The position numbers and the translations under genes are program-made. From assembly GCA_022578605.1 (NCBI GenBank), contig MU394122.1, positions 147,204 to 211,203 of the forward strand: 64,000 nucleotides of DNA, given 5' to 3'. Below, piece after piece: positions 24,006 to 35,700 of this stretch (position 1 is its first letter; every line of letters starts with the position of its first letter). This DNA is from Camillea tinctor. Its lineage: Eukaryota; Ascomycota; Sordariomycetes; Xylariales; Xylariaceae. The notes beneath the pieces are model-generated. The model ran no database searches and was not told the origin of the DNA. It saw only the letters and a list, made by a program, of their open reading frames with translations.

Positions 24006-24423
24006 TATTTCTTCTGTTATCTTCTTCTCGGTCGGCTCGAATTGTGAATAAGAAGAGAGGAGACTTGGTATGTATTCGACTCAATTGAATTGAATTTAAG
24101 GTAGTGTTAAGAAAGAAGTGTGTAAGTGTGTAAGTGTATAATACTAAGAATTGTACGAATCAGAACGCGTCGACGCGTCTCGGCGGTCAATTTACTCAAT
24201 TTACGCGGTACAACTCGATCTAAAAAACCCCAAGAACCACTCAGTCCACTGTGCAGGGGTTTTCCTGAACCCCACCTGTCCCACCAAATCATAGTGGTCC
24301 AAGCGCCGTATTACTAAAACTTCAGGGGTTGCCTCTGTTGCTCTCTACTATTATGCTAGGTACCTACCTATATTCTCGATTCTCTTATAAGACATCAACC
24401 AGTTCATACTTCGTATCAGAACA
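24006..24423. promoter_or_regulatory. Shared divergent promoter of mcl1 and WD40 gene
   Basis: The two start codons face away from each other with only 418 bp between them. The region contains the double MluI-box palindrome listed separately and a stretch of TGTAAG direct repeats near 24117-24140. Co-regulation is inferred from the distance. Confidence 0.65.
24165..24178. promoter_or_regulatory. Double MluI cell-cycle box (MCB) palindrome
   Basis: The sequence ACGCGTCGACGCGT is a perfect 14-bp palindrome holding two ACGCGT sites two bases apart. ACGCGT is the binding core of MBF (Mbp1/Res-Swi6), which drives replication genes at G1/S in yeasts. It lies 160 bp upstream of the mcl1 ATG, in the expected range. 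MBF binding here is inferred. Confidence 0.65.
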
Positions 24424-25735
24424 ATGAATCAAGCAACATCCTCAGAACAATTCTTTCAGACAGAGTGAGCATTATTCTTATATATCACACATAGATTTGC
24501 TAGATTTAACGATTTATTTCCTTTGTTTGAAAAACAGTGCCGAGCAGGCTCTTCAAGAGCGACGTGCGGCCAAAGCTGGAAATAAATATGGCAATCCTGT
24601 CGTATTAAAGTCCAAGTTGCTGGCTGCTGTTCCGGATCCAGCATCACCCTCCTCAATTTTCACTGCCGAGTCTGCAGGTTCAGTCCGTAGAGTAAACGTT
24701 GACGTGAGCAATAATATATCCAGTCTCGCTCTATAGAGATTTACTGACTCGGAAAGTCTGCAGACGGGAGACACAAAGCAGGTATACAGAGGTCCTTCAG
24801 CACCTGTTACCTGTGTTGCCGTCGGTGGTCCTGGAAACAAGACACTGTTCGCTGGGTCTTGGGATAAATATATATGGTCTTGGGATGTCACGTCCAAAGC
24901 CCCAGGCCGCAAGTACAGCGGCCACACGGATTTTGTCAAGGCCATCGTGTGCACCAAGATCGGCGGAAAGGAATGCCTCATCAGCGGGGGCGCAGATAAG
25001 AAAATCATGGTCTGGGATATCGAGACCGGGGCCCGACTACACGTCTTGCAGGACCAAACTGTGTCCATGATGGCTGTTCAAGATCTTGTCGTTGACCCTG
25101 TACAATCTACAGCCGATTCAATTATCCTCGTCAGTGCTAGCAGCGACCCGCATATCCGTCGCTGGCAGATCACACTTGATGGATTTGAGCAAATTAAGGA
25201 GGCTTCTCCTGACGAGCCCGGTGCCGCACGCCATACGATCCTAGAGCATGATACCACTGTGTATAAGCTGGTATTCGACAGGGACGGTGAAGAGGTGGAC
25301 TTGTGGACGTGTAGTGGTGATGGTACCGCAAAATGTCTCTCGCGGCTCAAGGGCTTTGTCCCGGATGATTCCATACAACACGGCGCTCACGTGCGAGCTG
25401 TAGCCGTTACGGATCAGTGGGTGCTCACAGCCGGCAGAGATGAGGACATCAAGATCTGGGACCGTTCATCAGGAAAGCTATACTGCACATTGGAGGGGCA
25501 TTACAATGAAGTTACCGATTTAATTGTCCTAGATGGAGGCAATCGTGCCGTGTCGGTATCCATCGATGGTACGATACGTACCTGGCCTCTTCAGAGGGCC
25601 GATCTCGATAAAGCAAACAAGGAGAGAGAAGACAGGGCAGCAGGCGTGGAAAAGGCAGCACCTGTAGAGCCGGTGGAGGGGCTTATGACGGTTGAGGAGG
25701 AGGCCGAGTTGGCGGCATTGATGGAAGAAGACTAG
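24424..25735 (+). CDS. WD40-repeat protein
   Basis: Three exons, 24424-24464, 24538-24703 and 24764-25735, giving 392 aa; introns GTGAGC...AAACAG and GTGAGC...CTGCAG. The N-terminus is short and charged (DAEQALQERRAAKAGNKYG). The rest is a single beta-propeller: repeats include LFAGSWDKYIWSWDV, GHTDFVKAIV with LISGGADKKIMVWDI, LVSASSDPHIRRWQI, LVFDRDGEEVDLWTCSGDG, VLTAGRDEDIKIWD, and GHYNEVTDLIV ending in ISIDGTIRTWPL-like sequence. The C-terminus is acidic (TVEEEAELAALMEED). WD40 propellers are protein-binding scaffolds; I cannot name the ortholog. It shares its promoter with mcl1, so a link to replication or the cell cycle is possible but unproven. Confidence 0.88.
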
Positions 25736-26342
25736 CTTGGGAATTATATTTTTGGTCTTTGACTATGCACGATGATCTAGGAAGTCAATTTACTTAACCT
25801 AGGTAATTTTGCCTTGTTAGATTCTTGATGGTATTTACAACATCAATTTTCACAATGAAGGCATGTAGCATATATAGTACCCAGTAAGCCCCTTAGGTAT
25901 TAGCCCCTTATGTACCCAATCCCTCCATATGATGAGCCTTCACGAACCTCTAGGGGTACAATAAGTATACTCTATACTTCGAGAAAGTTTTTATAGGTAT
26001 GCTTTACAAATATCTACTCTTAAGCTTCATTCGATTTTATATAGGCTATAGTAAAGATATAGTTACATGATGGCTGGGAGTTGTACATAATAAATGTTTA
26101 CCATTATGTCTGGTTAGTGTAAGTCAATAATGCCCCTCAGCCAGATAAGATAAGATAAAATGCTCCTATGGTAGTACGCTAGGTTTTGCTAGCAAGGTTG
26201 TCAGTTGTCAGGGTGGCAGTGCGGGGTGTATTAGATGAGTCAGCAGTCTTTTTGGCGGGTTAGACCCCTCCAAAAGACTATTTTATTTTTTCTTACCCAC
26301 GAGCCGAGTGTGTTCTAAGTGACTCACGGTCACCACTCCGGA
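25736..26342. other. Intergenic between WD40 gene and valyl-tRNA synthetase
   Basis: AT-rich 3' flank followed by the promoter of the synthetase. It has an AACCTAGGTA near-palindrome at about 25796-25805. No gene was seen. Confidence 0.5.
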
Positions 26343-29300
26343 ATGCGCCGTGCAGTTCGACGAGTTGGACTATTTATTCGACCCAGTCTGTATTCCCCCG
26401 TCCTCCGTCTTCGAGCAAGACCATATTCCTCCAACTTGCCTAACAACATGGCCCCACCACCCGCCGACGAGCCGAGCGCTGCCAACCCAGCCACGGGTTC
26501 TACTGCTGCTGCTGCTGCTTCTGCTACTGCTGCTACTACTACCACCTCTGAAGCTGCTGCTAATCCAGCTGCCGCCGCGAGAAAGGCCGAGAAGGAACGC
26601 CAAAAGGCTGAGAAAGCTAAGAAGTTCGCCGAGAAGCAACAGGCCAAACAACAGAAGCAGGCTGCTGCCCCGGCCAAGAAAGCCCCAGCTGCAGCGAAGG
26701 CTGCTGAGAAGCTCGAGAAGTATGTCGAGTCAACTCCCAAGGGCGAGAAGAAAGGTTAGCACCCATTGCCGTATATTATGATACACATGCTGAATACCAA
26801 ACCCCATGCCTGTAGTTCTTGGTTCCCTCGATTCTCCTCATCACTCCGCCTACCACCCCGGCGTCGTTGAGTCGGCATGGAACGACTGGTGGGAGGCCCA
26901 GGGCTACTTTCAACCCAAGTTCAGTCCTGAGGGCACGACGCTACCCCCCGGCTCCTTCGTCATCCCCATCCCACCTCCCAACGTTACTGGTGCGCTGCAC
27001 TGCGGACACGCCCTAGGGACTGCTCTCCAGGATGTTCTGATTCGCTGGCACCGTATGCGAGGCTTCACTACCCTCTACGTCCCCGGGTGCGATCACGCCA
27101 GTATCTCAACCCAGACCGTTGTCGAAAACATGCTGTGGAGAAAAGAAAAAAAGACCCGCCATGACCTAGGCCGTGAGAAGTTCTTGGACCGAGCATTGGA
27201 GTGGAAGCATGAATACCATGGCAAGATCAACAATGTCCTTCGTCGCCTTGGCGGTTCGTTTGACTGGACTAGAGAGGCCTTCACTATGGATCCTCGCATG
27301 ACCGAGGCTGTTCTCGAAGCGTTTATTCGCCTACATAACGATGGGCACATCTACAGAGCAAACAGACTGGTCAATTGGTGTGTCCAGCTCAACACCACTA
27401 TTTCCAACCTCGAAGTCGAGACACAGGAGCTTCCCGGACGAACGCTGCTTTCTGTCCCCGGCTACGAGCGTAAAGTGGAATTTGGTGTCATGACGTACTT
27501 CAAGTACCCAATTGATGGCTCAGACGAGACCATTGAAATCGCCACGACCCGTATCGAGACAATGCTTGGTGATACTGCTGTGGCCGTCCACCCAGAAGAC
27601 CCGCGTTACCAGCATTTGGTTGGAAAATCCGTGCGCCATCCTCTCCTCGACCGCTTGATTCCTGTCGTTGCGGATACCTATGTCGATCGGGAGTTCGGTA
27701 CGGGAGCTGTGAAGATCACGCCCGCCCATGACGCCAACGATTTTGCCCTTGGTGCTCGCCACAAGCTCCCTTCTATCACCATCCTTAACGACAACGGTAC
27801 ACTGAACCAAAATGCTGGTAAATACGAAGGACAGAAGCGTTATGATGCCCGGTACGCTATTGTTGAAGAGTTGACCAAATTGGGGCTATTTGTCAAGAAG
27901 GAGAGCAACCCCATGACAATTCGACGCTGTGCCAAGTCCAAGGACATTATCGAACCCCTTTTGAAGCCGCAGTGGTGGATGGCTATGGCAGATCTTGCCG
28001 CACCTGCTCTTGATGTTGTCAGAAATGGCGAGATCAAGATCAAGCCAGAGACTGCCGAGAAGAACTATTTCCGTTGGCTCGAGTCCATCAATGATTGGTG
28101 TCTGTCCCGACAACTCTGGTGGGGTCAGCAGGTACCGGCCTACCGCGTAGTATTCGATGGTGAGGCCGAGGCCGAGGACGAAAAGTCCCAATGGGTTGTC
28201 GCACATAGCGAAGCCGAAGCCAAGCAGAAGGCTACTGACAAGTACCCTGGCAAGAGCTTCAAGCTTGTCCGTGATCCCGACGTTTTGGATACTTGGTTTA
28301 GTTCTGGTCTTTGGCCATTTTCCACATTGGGCTGGCCGTCCAACTCTACCGACCTTCAACATCTCTTCCCAACATCTCTCTTGGAAACGTATGTATTATA
28401 TACCCCCTTTTCGAGTGTATCGATTGCTAACTTATCATTTTAGGGGTTGGGACATGTATGTATTCCCGCTAATCAGTCCCCTTTTTAGATGAATACTAAC
28501 AGATTTAGTCTCTTCTTCTGGGTTGCACGCATGATCATGCTTAGTTTGAAACTGACGGGCAAAGTGCCCTTCAAGGAGGTTTTCTGCCACTCGCTCATTC
28601 GCGATGCTCAAGGCCGAAAAATGTAAAGAAATCTCGCACAACCGTCGAACTATAGTTGCTAATTACATATTTAGGTCTAAATCTCTTGGAAACGTTATCG
28701 ACCCCGTTGATGTGATGGAAGGTATCACGCTTGATCTACTACAAGACAAGCTACGGACCGGTAATCTTGATGAAAAGGAATTTGGCCTTGCTAGTAAGAA
28801 CCAGAAGGAAATGTTCCCTCAGGGTATTCCAGAATGTGGAGCCGATGCTCTGCGATTTTCCCTCATCAACTACACAACTGGCGGTAAGTGAAATGGCAAT
28901 ACTATACATTTACATGTACTAACGGAAGTAGGTGGTGACATCAACTTCGATGTGAAGGTGATGGCTGCATATCGGCGTTTCTGCAACAAGATCTACCAGG
29001 CGACGAAATATGTCATTGGCCGGATAGGCACTGACTACACTCCACCTAGCGCTGTTGAGAAGACAGGCAAGGAAAGCCTGCCTGAGAGATGGATCCTACA
29101 TCAGCTCAACCAAACCTCCAAGGATATCCACAAGGCCCTAGAAGAGAGAGAGTTTTCAAAGGCGTCACAAATTGTGTACCAATACTGGTATGAGAACCTT
29201 TGTGATGTTTACATCGAGAATTCCAAAGCGATCCTCCAAGATGGCACGGAAGAAGAAAAGCTCTCTGCTACCAACACTCTTTACACTGCCCTCGAGGCTG

Positions 29301-29992
29301 GCCTTACTATGATCCATCCATTCATGCCATTCCTTTCGGAAGAGTTGTGGCAGCGATTGCCGCGTAGACCAAACGACACAACGCCATCCATCACTATCGC
29401 ATCATATCCTGCATACCGTCAGGATTTCGACGACTCAGAAGCTTTCGATAAATACGAGTTGCTACTCTCATGCTCTAAAGGCATTCGCTCGCTTCTATCA
29501 GAATTTGGGGTTAAGCAGGGCGGAAAAGGTAAGTCCCATCATGTCTTTTCCACATAAGATATATTTCACTTCTAACACTTTATAGCATACATTCACTGCA
29601 GCAATGCAACAGAGTATCAACTAGTACAGTCTGAAATATCTCAGATAAGAGCTCTAGCTACGAAATCTGCCGAGTCTATCACCATTGTTCAGGATAAGAA
29701 CGATGTCAAAGCTGGCTGTGCTGTCTACACAATCTCGCCAACTGTTAACGTGTTCTTAGATGTAGCTGAGCAGGTCAACAAGGCGATGGTAGCCAAGACT
29801 AGCGAAAGACTGGCGAAGGCCCGCGATCTAGTAGCTAAGCAGCGCAAACTTATTGAGGATAAAGCCTGGGCTGAGAAGGCCAGTGAGGCTGTTCGCGACC
29901 TTGAGCTAGCCAAGCTAACTGCTGCCGAGGCTCAGGTCGGTAGCCTGGCGCTTAGCATTGAGCAGTTTGAAAAGCTGAACCTAGATTCTTAG
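26343..29992 (+). CDS. vas1: Valyl-tRNA synthetase, mitochondrial and cytosolic
   Basis: Seven exons: 26343-26754, 26816-28388, 28444-28455, 28509-28622, 28675-28883, 28932-29528, 29586-29992; 1107 aa. It charges tRNA-Val with valine and, with its editing domain, removes mischarged threonine. The class I signature HIGH appears as HCGH at residues 199-202 ([15 protein letters not shown]) and KMSKS at 703-707, the latter split by an intron. The editing domain (about 300-450, [18 protein letters not shown]), anticodon-binding region and C-terminal coiled coil are all present. The first ATG gives an Arg-rich, acid-free presequence ([20 protein letters not shown]); Met36 (26448) starts a cytosolic form, MAPPPADEP. 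Yeast VAS1 makes both enzymes from one gene in the same way. The third exon is only 12 nt and encodes the GWD of the conserved [14 protein letters not shown] motif. Confidence 0.96.
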
Positions 29993-30525
29993 ATGAGAGT
30001 CGGAAGATAGTAGAATTATTGCACAACACGGATGCGAATAAAATCCGTTTTACCTGTACCACTAATGAGGTTTCTCAGTGGCATCTATGATTGAGATAAA
30101 GGCGTGTGACAGACCCACGATAAATCAGATAAATCAGATACATATATACAGGCAACTCTGGTTTATACATGATGCATGCGCCGAACTGCCAACCGCGCCT
30201 TGGAGATGATGCATTCTGCCAATCATAAGATGTTGTAGCCAGTTGTTACGGATAACAACATATGAATCCAAGATTTAGGCCAATAATCTGGTACCGGGCG
30301 ATGTGATAGGCGCCAAACAGGCTGGTCAAACGCAGAGGACCGACAAACGAGGGGCAAGACATGGCATTTTATAGCTGGCTATTATCATACAATTGATCTC
30401 AACTTCGCAACATAAATATTCAAACCCTTCAAGCTATTATTATAGTCCATGCATCAAGTGCCTACCAGAAACGTTAACCAACAATCCCCTTTTCTTGATT
30501 TCTGATCCCTGATTCCATGTAAGTC
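29993..30525. other. Intergenic, no gene seen
   Basis: 3' flank of the synthetase and upstream region of the next gene. It has a short tandem GATAAATCA repeat near 30118-30140. No coding signal. Confidence 0.5.
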
Positions 30526-31371
30526 ATGCTAGACACAAGCATGGCGAGCAACAATAAGTCAGGAGCACGGGACATCCCAGGGTTTACTAGAGCCCCTCCG
30601 AGCGATGCAGGGACCTGCACAGACACCGACTCGATCTACACCCCGACCCACACGGCCACCGCCTCAGGCCCCGAATCCACCACTTCCACCACCACCGGCG
30701 CCTGGGGCATCGCGGGCGCGCCCGAAGCGTCCGGCACGTATATGATCCGCAACCTCGACACGGGCGAAGCGCTGGTGCTGCGCAACGGCGAGCTCGAGCT
30801 CACGCGCGACGTGGGCATCGAGGGCGGCTGCTGCTGGCTCTGCGAGGAGCGCGACGACGGCTGGCTCGGCTTCCGCGAGAGCGTCTCGGGACGGTACCTC
30901 GGGCGCGACCCCAGCGGCGGGCTGTACGCCCGCGCCGTGGAGCACGGCAGCCCCGAGGCGCTCCTCGTGAGGCCCCTGAGCGGAGGCGGGTATCATATAA
31001 TTACGTGCAGTTGGTGGACGCTGAGACGCGTGGGGATCAGGGGAGGGAGGTTCGTGGAGGTTGGGAAGAGGGAGAGGCAGACGGCGGCGAGGTGGGAGTT
31101 TATCGAGATGGGACAGCGGGGGGGAAGGGATAGGGGAGGCTTGGGGGGAGCCAAATTAGGTGAGGATACGTTGCGGCTCTTCCTTGTGTGTTCGATTTTG
31201 TACTACTGGCTATGTTTCGTGATCTCGTTTATAGACGTTTTTTATTATGCTTACGACTGTTCAGAGATCGTTATGGCGATGGTCTGGATTTTTCTTGCAA
31301 CGCTGCTAGCTTATGAGGGTATTAAATGGGCAAACCAGCATGTTGCGACGAAGAAGCCTAGGCAAGATTAG
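30526..31371 (+). CDS. Beta-trefoil-like fungal protein with C-terminal membrane tail
   Basis: An unspliced frame of 281 aa. Residues 1-65 are a Ser/Thr-rich disordered leader. Residues about 70-195 contain the repeated beta pattern seen in fascin/actin-crosslinking-like trefoil proteins of fungi: GTYMIRNLDTGEALVLRNG, CCWLCEERDDGWLGFRE with SVSGRYLGRD, GGYHIITCSWWTLRRVG and TAARWEFIE. The last 65 residues hold two strongly hydrophobic stretches (LFLVCSILYYWLCFVISFID and MAMVWIFLATLLAYEGI), separated by a short polar loop and ending in a basic tail. A GTGAGG donor-like site at about 31160, at the border of the two parts, means the hydrophobic tail could be intron rather than coding. Base composition also falls from GC-rich to AT-richer at that border. 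Ligand and role are unknown. It converges with the SDR gene, 104 bp away. Confidence 0.7.
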   Translation: MLDTSMASNNKSGARDIPGFTRAPPSDAGTCTDTDSIYTPTHTATASGPESTTSTTTGAWGIAGAPEASGTYMIRNLDTGEALVLRNGELELTRDVGIEGGCCWLCEERDDGWLGFRESVSGRYLGRDPSGGLYARAVEHGSPEALLVRPLSGGGYHIITCSWWTLRRVGIRGGRFVEVGKRERQTAARWEFIEMGQRGGRDRGGLGGAKLGEDTLRLFLVCSILYYWLCFVISFIDVFYYAYDCSEIVMAMVWIFLATLLAYEGIKWANQHVATKKPRQD

Positions 31372-31475
31372 GATGGTGGCTGGGTTAGATAACCTGAATT
31401 ACCACGATGTTTGTCACATACGGACAGAGGTCAAAATGTATATTATATCTGTAGTCGAAAGAACACACCCATGGA

Positions 31476-32705
31476 TCATCGCCAATCTGCTAATATCGTA
31501 TCCCCTTCACGCACCTGCGCATACCCCAGGCTGTCCTCCCATAGCTTCCTACACTTTGCCTCGTCTTTTGCCTCCGGGCTGACGTCTCCGACCTGAGAAC
31601 CGTCCATGTACACTCCATTAGGGCGCTCGCCGAGCGTCTTCGTGTCGAAAGCAGCTTGGATCACATCACCGCCCGACTTCCACGTAGTCCGCATCTCGCC
31701 GTTCGGTTTGAGCGCCGTCATGAGGGGGTTCAGCCACGGCATAACAAGGTGGAAGATGATTTGTATCATGAACCCACCGCGAGCCCCAAGCCCACTGGGC
31801 ATGGCCCCGGGGTCTACGCCGAGGACCGCTATGGAAGATAGCTTAGGGTCTCTAGCGATGCGCCTCGAGAGTTCGCGCCTAAATTAGTAGACGGTTAGCG
31901 GATTTTCTCTAGTCTGCCTTTTGAGGAAGATAGATTCGGCCCCCAATTATTCAGGCCACTCACATCATCATCACCTCGCAGAGCTTGGAAGCGCCGTATC
32001 TCCTAAACCCAGTAATCCCATCTCCTGGATTCTCCTCGGGCCTGCTCCACTTCCCCCTAGCCAGGCTCTCAGTGTCCATGGGCTCTTTGAAGACCTGGTT
32101 GTACTTCTCCGGCACGAAGGCCTGTGCTAGAGGGCCCACTGAGTTCCGCTTATCGGTCGTGCTAGCAGAAATCAAAAAACATGTTAGATAGAATTCTAGA
32201 CACTCTTGGAAAAGGGGGAGGAAGGGAATTCATCGCACTCATGTGACCAACTTCCCAGGACCACTACGCGGCCATTCTTCGTATCCATGCTCTGGAGAAG
32301 CAACAGCGTCAACAAGAAATGGGAGAGGTAGTTGCTCTGAAAGGCCATGTCGAACCCGTCGTCGGTCATCGTCTGCGTCGTGTACTCCTGCCATCCCGCG
32401 CACAGGACCAGGGCGCGGATAGGCGGGATCGAGCCGTCCGCGACTCGCTTGTTGATATCAGCAGCTACCTCGCGAACGCTTGCCAGGCTAGACAGATCCA
32501 GGGCGACCAAATCGTATTCGTGCCCTGCGGATGGGGCTTTCCGGAGAACTTTCTGGACGGCCGAGGCGCTCTGCACGTTGCGGACGGTGTATAGCCCACG
32601 GTAGGCCTTTGCGAGTGTTTCTGAACTTAGAATGCGGTCAACGATAGCTGAGCCCAAGCCCCCGTTAGCACCGGTGACGAGGATGGTCCCGGTCTGAGAC
32701 GTCAT
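31476..32705 (-). CDS. Short-chain dehydrogenase/reductase (SDR)
   Basis: Three exons, 32239-32705, 31964-32161 and 31476-31878, giving 355 aa with phase-consistent introns (GTGCGA...TGCTAG with a CTAAC branch; GTGAGT...TTTAG). The Rossmann cofactor motif TGANGGLG is at residues 11-18. The usual NNAG is LCAG (ALVLCAG), the catalytic Ser region is VVVLGSWSH, and the catalytic pair is YGASK in exon 2. The family moves hydride between NAD(P)H and a carbonyl or alcohol. The long loop between the Ser and Tyr motifs (about 65 residues, with the conserved EPMDTESLARGKWSRPEE) places it with the fungal retinol-dehydrogenase/3-ketosteroid-reductase-like SDRs. The substrate is unknown. No transmembrane segment at the N-terminus. 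Confidence 0.9.
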
Positions 32706-35700
32706 TTTTGCGGATGGTTATTTAATGTTTCAGTAAGGGTCAAGATGTAAATTAGGAGAATAGCTAAAAAAGAATAAAGCCTAAAGTTCCATCTCAAAGG
32801 CTGGGGCTTGCATCCCGTTTTAATAAAAAGCGCTGCTTGAGATTAGTGTCAGCTATAATTATATCCCCCCCCCTTAACTCCTTAAGCTTTTTGTCAGCGA
32901 CATCTTGCGGCTCATCTAGCCCACGCAAGCTAGCAACCCTCACAGATACAGCGATCAGTAGTGCCAAGAGGCTAGAATGCTTATATATCAAGATAGATCG
33001 GGGGCTATACTCGCCCGAGTTGGACAGGCCCCGTTGTATAATCAAGTAAAAGGGCCTCATATCATTCGTCGAGAGGATACGATGAAGGACGTTTAAACGA
33101 CACATCACGGGGTTTATACCCATATTATCGCACGCCCTCGCGCGATATCAGCTGCAACAGAAATAAAAAAGTGTCCTGGAACATTAGAAAAGTCTCCGAA
33201 ATCCTTCGGAAACGAAGCCGGCGGATAAACTGCAAATCACTTACTCCGTCACTGCTTTGCGGTCCAACAATTCTTGCGCCGGCCGGTCCTGTTTAGCTCA
33301 ATCTCTATGCGAGCAACTAAATACTTACTATATCGCTTAGACTAGAGGTTTCCATCCATGTCCTTGATCTTCTACGTGGGCTATACTTAATAAGCAGTTG
33401 ACTTATGTATCTACTACCTACATAACATGTTGCGTGTGACCTAACTTCAATTCCTCAGGCCTGTCCCACTTCTTGCCTTTCTGGGCCATGAACCTCCACA
33501 CGATTGGCTAAACCGGACGAGCAGCGCTCCTTGGCAGCCGATCCATCCATCATATGCTGAAGGAAGCAGACAAAAGGACAGCTGTTGCTTGTATATGTTC
33601 GTTGCTATACCATGTGCAGAAAACGAATATGTTTGAGGGGTGGAGGGGGTTATGTCATTGTTGGTATTAACTGAGTGTGCTCTCCTAACCTGCGTTGGAG
33701 GCATATTTGACATATGCAGAAGATGGTTTCTAATGAATTATGTTACATAGGAAGGAAAATTAGTTAATGAAAGACAATATTCGAGATATCACGATACTAT
33801 CAGAATATTGGAAACGACCTCAAGAACTAAGAGGCTACGATGCAGTATTCCTGATCAATTTAATAAGAAAGAGTCCAGAGTTATTGTTCTCGGTTCAAGC
33901 TGTACCTTGCAGATTCAATGAGACATCTCAGTGCCCCTTACTTAGATATAAACACCGATTGACATGCATTGGCACGAAACATAGCCATTCCGGAGATACT
34001 ATAATCTCTAATGCATGGCTTAGCGTTAGAGGAGCGGGGTTTTCTGTATGATGCCTTAAGCGTGAAGAAAAACAGTCTCGTCTCACTAGATGGTGCATGG
34101 CCATTAGAAACAATGGAATGTATTCCTTGATCACAATAACGAATCCCATTCTTTCCTTGTATCTTTATGATTATTAACTAATATGAGGGTTTCAGGATGC
34201 TCTAAAGTTGTCATGAGAATGGGAATCATCGAAGAGGGGAAGATTGATGATTAGGTTTCTATCACCTACAATACCCAATCGTTCTACATTTTTCAGAAAA
34301 TAAATCCGATCGTATTCTTTACTTAGAGAACTATTTTTGGTATATGCTAGATCAGGAGAAAATCTCGATCCTGGTTACCTCGCTTCTTATCGTGATAGTG
34401 GACTATTCTTTCGTGAAGCCTTCTGATATAGAGACGCTTAGCTGTCAAGGCAATATACAATCTGTCTCGTGACCCTAGTCACAAATAAAAGCACTCATCT
34501 CATTGAATATTCATATACCGGTATTAAATCCCAGTTTGTGATACGGAGGATCAACGGCGATCTCGCGTGTAGCATGTGGCGTGCCGGCGCACGCGAGTTG
34601 TCTGTTTCAGCAACACGCCCTTGGAGCGCTTTAAGCACACATGTTCAACCCGGTTGAACGCATTTCTGATATGTGACACTCGATGAAAGAAATAGATGGA
34701 CCGAGACACATCGCCATGGAAGCCCATATTTCTCTCCCTATTTCGTATTCTGCACGATCTGAAACGCAAACGGACCTTTCTCGTTTGTTCCCTCGGAGCT
34801 TCGAAACTAGCTAATAGTAGACGTCGGTCTGACTGGTGTCGATGCTGCGTCTTCCTGTCGCGTCCCGACAATATGGATCTGACACGACTACATGAGTACA
34901 GGGGGTTAGCACCGAGGATGTGGGGGCCTGGACAACAGTGAGAAAAGTGATAGGTCGCTTGGTTCTCGGGAAGACTTCTCTAGCCGTGTCAGTACGGGAT
35001 TTATTTTCTGTTCCCGAGGACACGGGAGCGCCGATTGCCATAGTCTCCACAGGATTAGTTTCGGGATGGCCTCACTCCTCGAAGCCTTGCTGAGGGGGTA
35101 GATGGAGAGTTTGCAGGTACGTTCAACTTAAAGCTGGGTGATAGTAAGGATCCTCGTTTGTGAATGCCGAACAGCCTACAAAGCTTGAATATTCATGTTA
35201 ATTGACTCATATGCCATCGACGATTAACATCGAGTCACATATGCCTACGAGGAAGTGTTTGCCATCAAAACCATGGATAGATAGTATGCTTGTCCCGGTC
35301 AAGACTATGGGGTTTGGTCGAAAGAGGGGTGGCAAGATTAGGAATTTGTGTCGATGTAGCAGCACACAATCGACTTGACCAATATCAATATACTCCGTTT
35401 GTCCAAGCATGGATTTTAGGGCAAGAACCAGAGCCATTGGCTAACTATGTAGGGTCCCGGCATCGTAGGAAGAAAACCAGTAGTCTTCACTAGCAAGCAA
35501 CTATCAGGGCTGCCGGCAACCCGACGATTCAAACACGAAATGCAAATATTGCACGAAGGGCAATCCTGAGAGGTCTAGCCTGTCTGAGCCAGCTAGCTTT
35601 CCGGAGCTAGAGCCCCCACCAGCCCTGATGCAGATCTTAGTACTTGGAGAATATGCAAATCAGGCAAACAACTTACCCTGAAGGCGATCATCCGCACCTG

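Noticed and set aside
32794..33123. 109-codon minus-strand frame upstream of the SDR gene
   Set aside because: The C-terminal part (EPQDVADKKLKELRGGDII) looks mildly protein-like, but it has no family, no conserved partner exon, and lies in gene-poor DNA.
34860..35700. Two patches of protein-like sequence (GRLVLGKTSLAVSVRDL and CRQPDDSNTKCKYC)
   Set aside because: The GKTS looks like a P-loop and the CxxC like a zinc motif, but the first lacks the upstream GxxxxGK glycine and both are bounded by stops. They are too weak to name.
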